Notes under the pieces: model-generated
The model's input: the letters and a program-made list of their open reading frames with translations, nothing else
Told to the model about the DNA's origin: nothing
Database searches by the model: none
In this document: piece by piece, positions 45,155 to 55,097 of the stretch
Layout of the letters: every line of letters starts with the position of its first letter
Numbering within the stretch: position 1 is the stretch's first letter
Translations under genes and position numbers: made by a program
From: JBFLXB01 sp964570625
Lineage (GTDB): Bacteria > Nitrospirota > Nitrospiria > 2-01-FULL-66-17
Length of the DNA stretch: 64,000 nucleotides
NCBI GenBank assembly: GCA_964570625.1
Contig: CAZMYW010000008.1
Coordinates: 1-64,000, forward strand
Direction: 5' to 3'

Positions 45155-48100
45155 AGGGTCGCCCGCGCTGGTGACCCTCGACGAGGTCGAGTGGCGGAGA
45201 CCGGGCGTGATATCCCGCGGTCGCTCCGGACCACCGCGCAGCCTTTGCCGAACCCCGATTCGATTTCTTCGATCAGGGCGGTGGTGGGGTTCACCCGCAA
45301 CGCGTCGTCGGCGACGATGGTCGACTCTCGGCCGGACTGGCGCAGGAGCACGAGAATCCAGACCGGGTATGAGCCCCGGTGTCGATCCAGGGTGGCTCTG
45401 AGGCGACGCAGCGCGTCGCCGTCCACGCCGTCGTCGACCCGAATTTCCAAGTACCCTCCCGCGCGCTCGCGCGCCGACTCCAGCGACACGATGCGCGTGG
45501 CTTTGAGTTTCAGTCCCTTGTCGCCCTTGTCCACCGCGCCGTCGATCAGGAGCGGTTGATCGGACGCCAAGAGCGCGGTGGCCGCAGCGTACAGATCGGG
45601 GAACACGATCGTTTCCACGCTGCCGCTCAAGTCCTCCACCCGTACGTACGCCATGCGGTCGCCTTTTTTCGTGGTGGTGACCTTCTTGCTCGCCAACACG
45701 CCCCAGACGCGGACCTCGTCCCCGTCGCTGGCGTCGGCCAAGCGGTCGGTGGGGGTCACGCCGAACCGTTCGAGATCCGGTGCGTACGGGGTCAGCGGGT
45801 GGCTCGTGATATAGAACCCCAGGGTTTCCTTTTCGCAGCGGGCGAGGGTGGTGTCATCCCACTCAGGAACGTCCGCCTGACGTTCCTCATCCCCGGAGCT
45901 GCCGTCTGACGAGGGGGCGAACAGGGTGGCCTGACCGATTCGGCGTTCGGTCTGCGCCGCCGCGGCGGCCTCCATCGTGGGATCCAGGGTGTCCATCAGC
46001 TGCGCGCGGCGCGCGCCGGTTGAGGCGAAGGCGCCGCATTTAATCAGACTGTCGATGACCCGCCGATTGACCTTGCGGAGGTCCACCTCGCGGCAAAAAT
46101 GAGCCAGGGAGCGAAAACGGCCGTGGGTGCGCCGCGCGTCCAGGACCGATTCGATCGCACCGGCCCCGACGTTTTTGATCGCCACCAGGCCGAAGCGGAT
46201 GGCGCTGTCCGCGATCGTGAATCCTTCGTTGCTCTGGTTCACGTCGGGCGGAAGAATCGCGATGCCCATCGTGCGGCACTCCCCGATGTACTGCACGATC
46301 TTGTCTTCGTTGCCGATTTCGCTGGTGAGGAGCGCGGCCATGAACTCGAGGGGGTGATGGGCCTTGAGGTACGCGGTATGGTAGGTGATGAGCGCGTAAG
46401 CCGCGCTATGGCTCTTGTTGAACCCGTAGCCCGCGAAGTAGGCCATGAGGTCGAAAATCTTCTCGGCCTTCTTCGCGTCCACGCGGTTCTTGGCCGCGCC
46501 GGCGATGAACAGGGTTTTCTGCTTCTCCATCTCTTCGGGAAGCTTTTTGCCCATGGCGCGACGGAGCAGATCCGCCTCGCCGAGCGAAAACCCGGCCAGA
46601 CGGTTGGCGATCTTCATGACCTGCTCCTGGTACACGATCACCCCGTAAGTCTCCCTGAGCAGGTCCTCCAGCTCCGGCACCTCATACTGGATTTTCGTTT
46701 GCCCGCGTTTGCGTTTGATGAAATCATCCAGCATGCCGCTGCCGATCGGTCCGGGGCGGTAGAGCGCGAGGATGGCGATCAGGTCCTCGAACCGTTCCGG
46801 GCGCATCTTGACCAGGAGGTCTCGCATCCCTCCGCTCTCCAACTGGAAAATGCCGGTCGTCTGCCCGGTTCCCAGCAGGTCGTAGGTCTTGGCGTCGTCG
46901 AGCGGGATTTCGGAGGCCGCGATCGGCGGGTCATCCGGCCGGCTGGCGTTGATCCCCTTGACCGCGTGATCGATCACGGTCAGCGTGCGAAGCCCGAGAA
47001 AATCGAACTTCACCAACCCGATTTTTTCGATATCGGTCATCGCGAACTGGGTGACGGTTTCGCCGTTGACCCCGCGATATAACGGCACGTGGTCGGTCAA
47101 CGGTTCCTTCGAAATGACCACACCGGCCGCGTGGGTGGAAGCGTGTCGCGTCATGCCTTCGAGGGACTTGGCCAGCGCAATCATCTCGCCGATTCTTGGG
47201 TCTGTTTCCGCCAGTTCTTTGAGCCGCGGTTCTTCGGCGAGCGCCTCTTCCAGCGTGATGTTCAAGGTGGTGGGGACGAGTTTGGCGACCTTGTCCACTT
47301 CCGCGTAGGGGATATCCAAGACGCGCCCCACGTCCCGGATCGCCGCCTTCGCGGCCATGGTCCCGAAGGTAATGATCTGGGCCACGTGGTCAGTTCCGTA
47401 TTTCTGCGTGACGTATTCGATGACTTCGCCTCGCCGATCCATGCAGAAATCCATGTCGATGTCGGGTAGGCTGACGCGCTCGGGGTTCAAGAACCGCTCG
47501 AAAATGAGTCCGTATCGGATCGGATCGATGTCGGTGATCTGCAGGGCGTACGCGACCAGGCTGCCGGCTGCGGAGCCGCGGCCAGGGCCTACCGGAATGC
47601 CGCGCGTGCGTGCAAAATTGATGATGTCCCACACGATCAGGAAATACCCCGCGTACCCCATGGCGGTGATCATCGCCAACTCATCGCGCAGGCGCTGTTC
47701 GTACGCGGCTGCGGTGGCCGGGTCGGGGTTGATGCGGGCGAATCGCTCGCGCAGACCGGCCACCGCGAGACGCTCCATGTGCGCCTCGCGGGTGACGCCG
47801 TCCGGTACGGCGTAGTGAGGCAGGTGGAAGGTGTCCAGATCGAGCACGAGGTTGCAGCGCTCGGCGATCGACAGGGTTTGCCGGACGGCCCCGGGTAACT
47901 CGTGGAACAGACTCGTCATGTCCTCGGGCGACTTGACGTACAGCTCTTCGGTGGAAAAGCGCATGCGATGAGGGTCGTGCAGGGTTTTACCCGTCTGCAG
48001 ACACAACAACACGTCGTGCGCTCTGGCATCGTGGCGCTCAAGGTAGTGACAGTCGTTGGTCGCGACGAGCGGAATGTCCAACTTGCGGCTCATCTCCACG

Positions 48101-48714
48101 AGATCACGGTTGACCCGCGTTTGTTGTTCCAACCCGTTTTCCTGGACCTCGATGAAGAAGTTTTCCTTGCCGAAGATGTCTTGGTACGTGCCCGCGGCTT
48201 TGACCGCTTCGTCGCGCAGGCCCTGGTTGAGGAGAAAGGGGATCTCGCCGCGCAGGCATCCGCTGGTGACAAGGAGTCCCTTGCTGTAACGCGCCAGTAA
48301 TTCCTTGTCCACCCGTGGTTTGTAGTAGAACCCTTCGAGATGGGCGAGGCTGACCAGCTTCATGAGATTCTTGTAGCCCACTTCGTCAGCGGCCAACACG
48401 ATCAAATGATAGTAGGGTGTTTGATGGGCGGCGCTCTTGGTCTCGAACGAATCGTCCTGTTCGCCCGCACTATCCTTGGTAAAGCGGCTGTGCGGCGCGA
48501 GGTACATCTCGCACCCGATGATGGGCTTCACGCCCGCTTTCCTGGCCGCCAAGTAAAACTCGATGGCCCCGAAGAGGTTGCCGTGGTCGGTCATGGCGAT
48601 CGCCGGCATCTTGAAGGCTGCGGCCTGTCGGACGAGCCGGTCGATCCGGTTGGCTCCGTCGAGCAGGCTGTATTGGGTATGAACGTGCAGGTGAACGAAC
48701 TGAGGGCGGGGCAC
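45151..48714 (-). CDS. dnaE: DNA polymerase III alpha subunit
   Basis: 1187 residues, the DnaE1 length, from GTG 48712-48714 with AGAGGA just upstream. The N-terminal PHP domain (HLHVHTQYSLLDG, AMTDHGNLFG) is followed by the polymerase core with the catalytic GPGRGSAAGSLV and PDIDMDF acidic motifs, the YRPGP and YQEQVM blocks, and the C-terminal helix-hairpin-helix and OB-fold (VRVWGVLASKK) regions. It is the replicative polymerase. The coupled accA follows. Confidence 0.97.
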   Translation of the reverse strand: MPRPQFVHLHVHTQYSLLDGANRIDRLVRQAAAFKMPAIAMTDHGNLFGAIEFYLAARKAGVKPIIGCEMYLAPHSRFTKDSAGEQDDSFETKSAAHQTPYYHLIVLAADEVGYKNLMKLVSLAHLEGFYYKPRVDKELLARYSKGLLVTSGCLRGEIPFLLNQGLRDEAVKAAGTYQDIFGKENFFIEVQENGLEQQTRVNRDLVEMSRKLDIPLVATNDCHYLERHDARAHDVLLCLQTGKTLHDPHRMRFSTEELYVKSPEDMTSLFHELPGAVRQTLSIAERCNLVLDLDTFHLPHYAVPDGVTREAHMERLAVAGLRERFARINPDPATAAAYEQRLRDELAMITAMGYAGYFLIVWDIINFARTRGIPVGPGRGSAAGSLVAYALQITDIDPIRYGLIFERFLNPERVSLPDIDMDFCMDRRGEVIEYVTQKYGTDHVAQIITFGTMAAKAAIRDVGRVLDIPYAEVDKVAKLVPTTLNITLEEALAEEPRLKELAETDPRIGEMIALAKSLEGMTRHASTHAAGVVISKEPLTDHVPLYRGVNGETVTQFAMTDIEKIGLVKFDFLGLRTLTVIDHAVKGINASRPDDPPIAASEIPLDDAKTYDLLGTGQTTGIFQLESGGMRDLLVKMRPERFEDLIAILALYRPGPIGSGMLDDFIKRKRGQTKIQYEVPELEDLLRETYGVIVYQEQVMKIANRLAGFSLGEADLLRRAMGKKLPEEMEKQKTLFIAGAAKNRVDAKKAEKIFDLMAYFAGYGFNKSHSAAYALITYHTAYLKAHHPLEFMAALLTSEIGNEDKIVQYIGECRTMGIAILPPDVNQSNEGFTIADSAIRFGLVAIKNVGAGAIESVLDARRTHGRFRSLAHFCREVDLRKVNRRVIDSLIKCGAFASTGARRAQLMDTLDPTMEAAAAAQTERRIGQATLFAPSSDGSSGDEERQADVPEWDDTTLARCEKETLGFYITSHPLTPYAPDLERFGVTPTDRLADASDGDEVRVWGVLASKKVTTTKKGDRMAYVRVEDLSGSVETIVFPDLYAAATALLASDQPLLIDGAVDKGDKGLKLKATRIVSLESARERAGGYLEIRVDDGVDGDALRRLRATLDRHRGSYPVWILVLLRQSGRESTIVADDALRVNPTTALIEEIESGFGKGCAVVRSDRGISRPVSATRPRRGSPARATL

Positions 48715-48741
48715 GTGATCCTCTACGGTCGACCGGTCGGT

Positions 48742-48770
48742 ATTCTATCGGGTCGTGCGTGAGAGGTCAA
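48742..48770 (-). promoter_or_regulatory. Sigma-70-type promoter of dnaE-accA
   Basis: On the minus strand TTGACC (48770-48765), a 17-bp spacer, then TAGAAT (48747-48742), each five of six to consensus. The start would fall near 48735, about 20 nt before the dnaE GTG, just covering the ribosome site. Confidence 0.62.
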
Positions 48771-49121
48771 CCTGAAGGACTGACTTCTAGCGCGGGCTGG
48801 TACCGTGCGTGTCCAAAACGGAAAAAAACTACCCACATTCACCCAGAAACCGATCTCCGATCGCGACGCCTGGATATATACGTTTCGTCCGCTTCCAATC
48901 TCCTTTGAAATTCATACAACTGGAGGCCGCGTGGGAATTTTGTCGCGTCGAGATTTTGGTACGGGTGTTGCAATAAACGACGTATCCCAGCGATCAATTG
49001 GTGCTCGGCGACCCATGATCCCCGGGGAGGTCGGTCGATCCGGTGAGAAGTGGAGGGCTTCTCTCCCAATCGGAGGACCACCCCGGGGAAGGGGTGCTTC
49101 CCTTGCCCTGTCCCACCGCCT
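48771..49121. other. Intergenic region between dnaE and the PolX-N/HhH gene
   Basis: No convincing gene. Positions ~48820-48990 are clearly richer in A+T than the rest of the window. Near the right end there are two short hairpins (GAGAAG/CTTCTC at 49046-49064, GGGAAG/CTTCCC at 49086-49102). A + strand promoter for the next gene probably lies here, but no pair of hexamers is convincing. Confidence 0.4.
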
Positions 49122-49637
49122 ATGTTATCGTCCCACGCCGTGACCCCGTGTGAGACCAATCGCGTGGTGGCCCGCTCGTTCATCCGAATGGCTCAACTGT
49201 TAGAACGCCAAGGCGACAATCCCTATCGCGCCCGGGCGTATCGGCGGGGAGCCGGTGCGGTGTGGTCCTGCCGTGAGCCCATCGAGCGGATCGCGTCCCA
49301 AGGACGACTCGAAAATCTGTCGGGCATCGGGGCGGATCTGGCGTCAAAAATCGTTGAAATCCTGGACAGCGGAACCTTTGTCGCCTACGAGTCGCAGATC
49401 CGGCAGGGTGAACCCGCGGTACAAGCCCTCATCAGCGACGGCCTGCCGCCGGATCTCGCGTTGCTGGTGGACGCGTATTGCCGACGCGACGCGATCGAGG
49501 AACTTCGGGGATTGGCCGCATCCCATCTCCTTCGCAGTCTGCCCGGGGTGACTCGAACCTCGGAACGACAAGTCCTCGAGTGGATCGACCGCTGCCACGG
49601 CCCCGCCGCCGTGCCCGTCACGGGGTCCCCGACGTGA
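49122..49637 (+). CDS. Stand-alone PolX N-terminal-like helix-hairpin-helix protein
   Basis: About 171 residues from ATG 49122; GTG 49140 is equally plausible. The body starts RVVARSFIRMAQLLERQGDN and continues PYRARAYRRGA, very like the 8-kDa N-terminal domain of bacterial PolX (DNA polymerase beta family), followed by a helix-hairpin-helix block LENLSGIGADLASKI and a second one near LLRSLPGVTRTS. The polymerase palm and PHP exonuclease domains of PolX are absent, and the gene ends normally, so this looks like a DNA-binding module on its own rather than a truncated pseudogene. DNA-repair role inferred. Confidence 0.7.
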   Translation: MLSSHAVTPCETNRVVARSFIRMAQLLERQGDNPYRARAYRRGAGAVWSCREPIERIASQGRLENLSGIGADLASKIVEILDSGTFVAYESQIRQGEPAVQALISDGLPPDLALLVDAYCRRDAIEELRGLAASHLLRSLPGVTRTSERQVLEWIDRCHGPAAVPVTGSPT

Positions 49638-49727
49638 CGGCGGTCAGCCGACCAGGCGACGCCGGCGGTTCTTGCCGCCTCTGTCGCGGGTATGATACCG
49701 TAATCCCGGTGGGCTAAGAGAGTCTCG

Positions 49728-50576
49728 TTGGCCTGGTTTCCCAAAAAAAAGGACAAGGACGACTCGGACGACGAGGGCGAGAAGCGCGGCAAGTCGTCCG
49801 CCGAGGGGCTTTGGGTCAAGTGTAACCACTGCCGGGAGATCATTTACCGCAAGGAGCTCGAACGGAACCTTCGCGTCTGCCCCAAGTGCGACTACCACTT
49901 CCCGATTACGGTCGATGAGCGTATCGCCCTGCTGTTGGACGAAGGCAGCTTTAAAGAGTGGGACGCGGAACTCGCTCCGACCGACCCTCTCGGCTTCCGC
50001 GATACTCAGCGGTATCGCGATCGGCTGAAGGCTGCGCAGGAGCACACCGGCCGCCGCGACGCGATGGTGAGCGGGATCGGTACGATCGACGGCCAGACGG
50101 TCGCCCTGTGCGTCTTTCATTTCGGGTTTCTGGGGGGGAGTATGGGCTCGGTAGTGGGCGAACGGATCGTCCGGGTGGCGGAACGCGCGGAGGGGAGCCG
50201 CTTGGCGATGCTCGTGGTCACGGCGTCCGGCGGCGCACGGATGCAGGAAGGGATCCTGTCGCTGATGCAAATGGCCAAGACCTCGGCTGCAATCGGCCGG
50301 CTCCAACGTGCCGGGCTCCCGTACATCTCGATCCTGACTGATCCCACTTACGGGGGCGTATCGGCCAGCGTGGCGACGTTGGGCGACATCATCCTGGCCG
50401 AGCCCAAAGCGCTGATCGGATTCGCGGGGCCTCGGGTCATCGAGCAGACCATCAAGCAACAGTTGCCGGTCGGTTTTCAGCGAGCGGAATTTCTCCTCGA
50501 ACACGGCATGATCGACCGGATCGTCGAACGCAAGAAGATGAAGGCGACGCTAGCCTCGCTCTTGTCCTGCCTGTAA
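49728..50576 (+). CDS. accD: Acetyl-CoA carboxylase carboxyltransferase, beta subunit
   Basis: 282 residues from TTG 49728 (M-A-W-F-x-K-K N-terminus typical of AccD). A zinc ribbon with Cys32, Cys35, Cys51 and Cys54 is followed by the carboxyltransferase core: DPLGFRDTQRYRDRL, FHFGFLGGSMGSVVGE, TASGGARMQEG, TDPTYGGVSAS and GFAGPRVIEQT. It pairs with AccA encoded 4.6 kb away on the other strand. A TATGAT at 49691-49696 could be a -10 element, but I see no good -35. A REP-like element lies between it and folC. Confidence 0.96.
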   Translation: MAWFPKKKDKDDSDDEGEKRGKSSAEGLWVKCNHCREIIYRKELERNLRVCPKCDYHFPITVDERIALLLDEGSFKEWDAELAPTDPLGFRDTQRYRDRLKAAQEHTGRRDAMVSGIGTIDGQTVALCVFHFGFLGGSMGSVVGERIVRVAERAEGSRLAMLVVTASGGARMQEGILSLMQMAKTSAAIGRLQRAGLPYISILTDPTYGGVSASVATLGDIILAEPKALIGFAGPRVIEQTIKQQLPVGFQRAEFLLEHGMIDRIVERKKMKATLASLLSCL

Positions 50577-50585
50577 GGAGACGGT

Positions 50586-50698
50586 CGATGAAGGGCCATC
50601 TGCGGCGTTGCCGGCTGCGCATCCGCTCCTCACGTACGACACAGTACGCTCCGGTGCGGTGCTCGCCGGCGCCTGGCGACCCACCTTCAAAAATCGAA
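50586..50698 (+). repeat. REP-like intergenic element, copy 1
   Basis: It starts GATGAAGG and ends CCTTCAAAAA, with an internal palindromic core (CTCACGTACGACACAGTACG). Over about 80 bases it matches the reverse complement of the element at 62156-62278, including the identical stretch CCGCTCCTCACGTACGAC. It lies between the accD stop and folC and would form an imperfect hairpin. Confidence 0.7.
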
Positions 50699-50769
50699 AC
50701 GCAGGAAGTCCCCGAAGGGGGCATCTGGCCCTTCCTCAACCGTCTCAACAGAGAAACCTTCTCAAAACT

Positions 50770-52068
50770 ATGAAATACGAAGAAACGGTAGAGTTCCTGT
50801 ATCGACTGCAGTGGCACGGGATGCGGATGGATCTCGGGCCGGTTTCGCGGCTGCTCGATGCGGTGGGACGGCCCCACGAGGCCTACACGGTCGTGCACGT
50901 GGGCGGCACCAACGGCAAAGGATCCACCGCGGCCATGTTGGCTTCGATTCTGCAGGAGGCCGGGTACTCGGTTGGTCTGTATACGTCACCGCATCTGGTG
51001 GACTTCACCGAACGGATCAGGATTAACGGCCGTTCGATCGACGCGCATGAAGTGGTTGCGCTTGCTGAAGAGCTGCGCGCTCGTATGCCGAGCGACCTGG
51101 ATCCGACGTTTTTTGAGTTCACGACCGCCATGGCATTTTGGGCGTTTGCCACCGCGCGGGTTGAGATCGCGGTGGTCGAGGTCGGGATGGGCGGCCGGTT
51201 GGACGCGACCAACGTGGTCCGTCCGGTCGTGTCGATTGTCACCAACATCGATTTAGACCATCAACGGTACCTGGGGGACACGGTTGCCGCCATCGCCGAG
51301 GAAAAGGCGGGTATCATCAAGCGCGGCGTGCCGCTGGTCACTGCCGCCGCGCATCCTGAGGCGCTCGCAGTGCTCGGCGCACGGGCCGCTGAACGTGATG
51401 CGCCGCTGACGGTCATCGGTCGCGACGTGAGAGTCGAGGGCGCGTCGCCCGCGGCGTTCTCCTACTCCGGGCTGACTGAACGGATGGACGGTCTGACCTG
51501 TCCGCTCCTGGGGCGGCATCAACTGACGAACGCCGCGGTGGTGTTGGCCGCGGTCGAACACGCCAGGGCGAGTGGGCTGTCCATCCCGGTGGCGGCGGTC
51601 CGGCGGGGATTCTCCACCGTCCGGTGGGAGGGTCGTCTGGAAGTGATCCGGTCCCGACCGTGGATCGTCGTCGACGGGGCCCACAATCCCGCGGGCGCCG
51701 CGGCACTCGCCGCCTTTCTGGAAGGGGAGCGCGCGGCCGGGCGGATCGGTCGCCTGGTGGTCGTCTTCGGTATCCTCGCCGACAAGGACCTCCACGCCAT
51801 TGTCAACCGTGTGGGGGCGCTCGCCGACGAAGTCATCCTGACCGAACCGGCCTACCACCGTGCCGCGCCGATCGACGCCCTGCGTGAAGCCGCGGCGTCG
51901 CTCGCGGTTCCGGTTCGAGTGGCCCCCAGCGTGGCGAACGCGCTGGAGGAGGCGGAGGCTCGACTGGGTCCCGACGACTGGTGCGTAGTCACCGGGTCGC
52001 TCTACACCGTCGGTGAGGTCAAAGCGATCTACCAGGGCAGAGGTCAGCTCTCGGTCCTGCGCGGGTAA
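50770..52068 (+). CDS. folC: Dihydrofolate synthase / folylpolyglutamate synthase
   Basis: 432 residues from ATG 50770; the frame is open ~50 codons further upstream, but that part overlaps the REP-like element and is not family-like. The ATP-binding HVGGTNGKGSTAAML, GLYTSPHLVDFTERI, FEFTTAMAF, EVGMGGRLDATN, TNIDLDHQRYLG, AEEKAGI and DGAHNPAG blocks are intact. It adds glutamate to dihydropteroate and folates in the cytoplasm. accD-folC is a common bacterial pairing. The ribosome site is weak. Confidence 0.96.
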   Translation: MKYEETVEFLYRLQWHGMRMDLGPVSRLLDAVGRPHEAYTVVHVGGTNGKGSTAAMLASILQEAGYSVGLYTSPHLVDFTERIRINGRSIDAHEVVALAEELRARMPSDLDPTFFEFTTAMAFWAFATARVEIAVVEVGMGGRLDATNVVRPVVSIVTNIDLDHQRYLGDTVAAIAEEKAGIIKRGVPLVTAAAHPEALAVLGARAAERDAPLTVIGRDVRVEGASPAAFSYSGLTERMDGLTCPLLGRHQLTNAAVVLAAVEHARASGLSIPVAAVRRGFSTVRWEGRLEVIRSRPWIVVDGAHNPAGAAALAAFLEGERAAGRIGRLVVVFGILADKDLHAIVNRVGALADEVILTEPAYHRAAPIDALREAAASLAVPVRVAPSVANALEEAEARLGPDDWCVVTGSLYTVGEVKAIYQGRGQLSVLRG

Positions 52069-52073
52069 CGGGG

Positions 52074-54254
52074 TTGCCCCGCGCTCCGCGTTCCGCGACG
52101 GTCGCTGCCACGGGCCTCCTGCTCTTCGCCCTCCTCCCGACGTCCACCGCCGCACAGACTCCTGATCTCGGAGAGTTGAGTCGCCTGCAGGAATCGCTCC
52201 GGGCCCGCGGGATTCCGGTGGAACTTACCGCCGACGAGTTGTCCTATTCGCGCGAGCAGGATGTGGTGACCGCGGCCGGTCACGTCCGTCTGAATCAAGG
52301 GACGATCTCGCTCGAAGCCGACCACGCATTGTTGTACCGCACCGCAGGGCGCGTGACCGCCACCGGACGCCTCCATGCGCGAGACGGTGACGACACGTTC
52401 AGCGCGGACTCGCTGGACCTGGATCTGACGACCAGAAGCAGTGTCATTACGAACGGTCGGTTCTTCCTGGCTCGCGATCACTACTTCATCACCGGTGCGC
52501 GGATCGAGCGGCACGCCGATGAAAGCTATGACTTCGACCGCGCGATGATTACGTCATGCGACGAGCCCGGCGAGCCTGGAGGTCGAGTGCCGTGGAAGAT
52601 CCGCGCCAGAAAATTACGAGTCGAACCCGAGCAGTATCTCACGGCGCGTGACGTGGTCTTCAGCGTCATGGACGTCCCGGTGCTTTACCTGCCGTACATC
52701 CTGTGGCCGGTCAAGACCGAGCGTCAGTCCGGGCTGTTGCCGCCCACCATCGGCTATAGCACGTCGGACGGGTTGAAGATCCGGCAACCAATCTTCTTCA
52801 CCCTGGGGCACAGCCAGGATATGACGGTGACGATTGACGAGCGGGCTCAGCGCGGGACGGGGGTGGCCCTGGAGTACCGGTACAAACTGAGCCGGCGTTC
52901 CCAGGGCGAGGTGGAGGTCGACGTTTTTCACGACCACGAGGAGGACTTGGTTCGTCGTCGGGTCGCCGTGATGCAGGTGATTCAGTTCAGCGATCGCTTG
53001 GAACTCCGGCTGGCGGGTGAATATCTGAGCGACGACGCCCTGCTGAGGGACCTGGCATCGGACGTTGCCAATCGCACCAAACAATTCGTTGAGTCCAACC
53101 TGTTTCTGACCTATCGCGACAGGATCCAGTCGGCGACCGTTCTGGCCCGGTACACGAAGGACTTGGCGGACCCGACCGCCGATCCCACGCAGTTGCTCCC
53201 GCAGGTGGTCTATCGCCTGCCGAGCCTTCGCGTGACGCCAGCCCCGCTCTTTCTCTCGGTGGAAAGTTCCTACACCAATTTCTGGAAGGATACGGGCTCG
53301 ACCCAGCGGTTTGACGCGTTCTCGGTGGCCGTATGGCGGCAGGACACACCGCTGGGAGTGGTATTCACGCCGCGCGTCGGGGTTCGCGAGACCACCTACT
53401 GGCAGGACGAGTCGCTGGGCGGGGACCTGAGCCGGACCCTGGGTATCGCCGGGCTCGGTGCGGCTTCGCACGCGCAGCGGGTTTGGGGTCAGGACCGGGA
53501 AGGCGCGATGGTTCACAGCGTCGAACCGGCGGTGTTGTATACCTATATCGGCAATTCCCGCGATGACGTGTATCCCCAGTTTGACGAAATCGACTCGATC
53601 CAAGAGCAGAGCGTGATCACCGCCACGCTCACGAACCGGCTCGCGGCACACGACCCGGTGACGCCGGCACACGCCTGGGAGCCCCTGTGGGTGCGGTTCA
53701 CGCAGACCTACCGACTCGCGCACCGACCCGCGGGGGAGAAGTGGTCGGCGCTGCGGGGTGAGGCCACGTTTCGCTCCCGACGGGTATTCCGATTCGATAT
53801 CGACGCGTTCTACGACTACACCCTCAGAACCGTGACCGTCTTCGACACTGAACTCCGCGCGACCCTGGCCCGTTACGGCGACATCGCCGTCGGGCACCGC
53901 TCCACGCGGCCGGACGCTGCGTTGCCCCAGAAAGGAGACATTCTGGATCCCCTCGCGCTGGGGACCCTGATCACCGACCCCCACGCCGAGATCGACTACT
54001 ACACGATCTCCGCTCGGGCGTATCTTCCATGGGGAGTTGAACTTGCCAACAAAACGTATTACGACCGGCAGTCCGGAAAGTACACCGAAATCGCCTACGG
54101 ACTTCTCTATCGGGCCCAGTGTTGGAGCGTGACGTTCACCTATCAGGACTACCCCGACCGGAACGAATTCGGCGTGACGCTGACACTTCTCGGCGCAACC
54201 AGCGTCGAGTCCAAGGCGGCCTCCGGCCTCTTCGGACCGCGACTTCAGAACTGA
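52074..54254 (+). CDS. lptD: LPS-assembly protein LptD
   Basis: 726 residues from TTG 52074, five bases after the folC stop. The signal peptide ends near TAA-Q. Residues ~45-150 form the OstA/LptA-like beta-jellyroll (LTADELSYSREQDVVTAAGH, LEADHALLY), then the LptD barrel with PVLYLPYILWPVK, LLPPTIGYSTSDG and many strands. The C-terminus ends with the family's QCWSVTFTYQDYPDRNEFG block and a final strand. It inserts lipopolysaccharide into the outer leaflet of the outer membrane, so this organism makes LPS. Confidence 0.93.
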   Translation: MPRAPRSATVAATGLLLFALLPTSTAAQTPDLGELSRLQESLRARGIPVELTADELSYSREQDVVTAAGHVRLNQGTISLEADHALLYRTAGRVTATGRLHARDGDDTFSADSLDLDLTTRSSVITNGRFFLARDHYFITGARIERHADESYDFDRAMITSCDEPGEPGGRVPWKIRARKLRVEPEQYLTARDVVFSVMDVPVLYLPYILWPVKTERQSGLLPPTIGYSTSDGLKIRQPIFFTLGHSQDMTVTIDERAQRGTGVALEYRYKLSRRSQGEVEVDVFHDHEEDLVRRRVAVMQVIQFSDRLELRLAGEYLSDDALLRDLASDVANRTKQFVESNLFLTYRDRIQSATVLARYTKDLADPTADPTQLLPQVVYRLPSLRVTPAPLFLSVESSYTNFWKDTGSTQRFDAFSVAVWRQDTPLGVVFTPRVGVRETTYWQDESLGGDLSRTLGIAGLGAASHAQRVWGQDREGAMVHSVEPAVLYTYIGNSRDDVYPQFDEIDSIQEQSVITATLTNRLAAHDPVTPAHAWEPLWVRFTQTYRLAHRPAGEKWSALRGEATFRSRRVFRFDIDAFYDYTLRTVTVFDTELRATLARYGDIAVGHRSTRPDAALPQKGDILDPLALGTLITDPHAEIDYYTISARAYLPWGVELANKTYYDRQSGKYTEIAYGLLYRAQCWSVTFTYQDYPDRNEFGVTLTLLGATSVESKAASGLFGPRLQN

Positions 54255-54277
54255 TCGTCTGCGTGAATGATCAGTGC

Positions 54278-55084
54278 CTACCCACGCCAGCGGTGCGCGA
54301 GGGCAGCTGTCAGGGCGACCAAATGAATCTCTGCACGCCGGTCAATCGGTAGCAGGGTCGACGGGGTCTCCAGGGTTAGGCACGACGGAATCCCGGTGTG
54401 GGCACTGTACAGGGCCTGCGGCCACTGGCCGGGCAGCGTATCCCGCAGGCTAACAGGATCGGGTCTGATGACGCCGCCTTCGGCCGGGAGGCCTTCGATT
54501 ACGGAGCGGGGATCGATGTTCACCAGAGGGGCGACTGCGGCGACCACGTCATCGCCGACATACGGATGACCGGTCGCCAGCTCGTAGAGATAGAACCCCT
54601 CCCCGTCGCTATCCTCGTGAAACTCGATGGCGGCGTCGAACGAGGGCTGGATGCCGTTCGGCGCGAGCCGTGCCTTGATCAGCCCGGTCTCCAGGGGAGG
54701 ATCGGCCTGGTCGAATGTTCGGTTCAAGTCGATGCCCGCGCCGTTCGTGCGGCTGTTGCGCGAGAACCCCGTGGGATTGGTGCATGGGAAGATGGTGACG
54801 TCGAAGGGGGCGAGGCGAGGACTCCACTCCCGGGGCGCTTCGAGGAGCTGAGTGACCGCTTCAACGCCGGCGGGCTCGTCGCCGTGAATACCGGCGGTGA
54901 TCACGACGCGGCGAGGGACTCCGCCGTGGTCCGCGGATGGGATGCGGATCGACAGCAGGGGAAACGGTCCTCCGGGTGGCCCGACGGAACCGAGCACCTC
55001 GATCGAAATGCCCGGCCACCGCGAGGCGGCGGACAACCAGCGAAGCCGCCACGCGTCATAGGGCCGTGCCGCGTGGCCCGTCAC
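54278..55084 (-). CDS. M14-type zinc carboxypeptidase / AstE-aspartoacylase-like hydrolase
   Basis: 268 residues from GTG at 55082-55084. Zinc ligands are visible as AGIHGDEPAG (His67, Glu70) and EFHED (His156), with the substrate-binding DLNRTF (Asn121, Arg122) typical of M14 enzymes. No signal peptide, so it is probably cytoplasmic. Related proteins are annotated as succinylglutamate desuccinylase/aspartoacylase or M14 peptidases; which reaction applies here is not clear. It lies 13 nt after the FIST gene on the same strand and converges on lptD with a 23-nt gap and no terminator. Confidence 0.8.
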   Translation of the reverse strand: MTGHAARPYDAWRLRWLSAASRWPGISIEVLGSVGPPGGPFPLLSIRIPSADHGGVPRRVVITAGIHGDEPAGVEAVTQLLEAPREWSPRLAPFDVTIFPCTNPTGFSRNSRTNGAGIDLNRTFDQADPPLETGLIKARLAPNGIQPSFDAAIEFHEDSDGEGFYLYELATGHPYVGDDVVAAVAPLVNIDPRSVIEGLPAEGGVIRPDPVSLRDTLPGQWPQALYSAHTGIPSCLTLETPSTLLPIDRRAEIHLVALTAALAHRWRG

Positions 55085-55097
55085 CGGCTGACCGCGC

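Noticed and set aside
49691..49696. TATGAT as the accD promoter
   Set aside because: The only -35-like sequence (TTGCCG, 49672-49677) is 13 bp away, too close; kept only as a remark.
50588..50773. 61-codon open frame between accD and folC
   Set aside because: It runs through the REP-like element and encodes an Arg/Pro-rich sequence with no family features.
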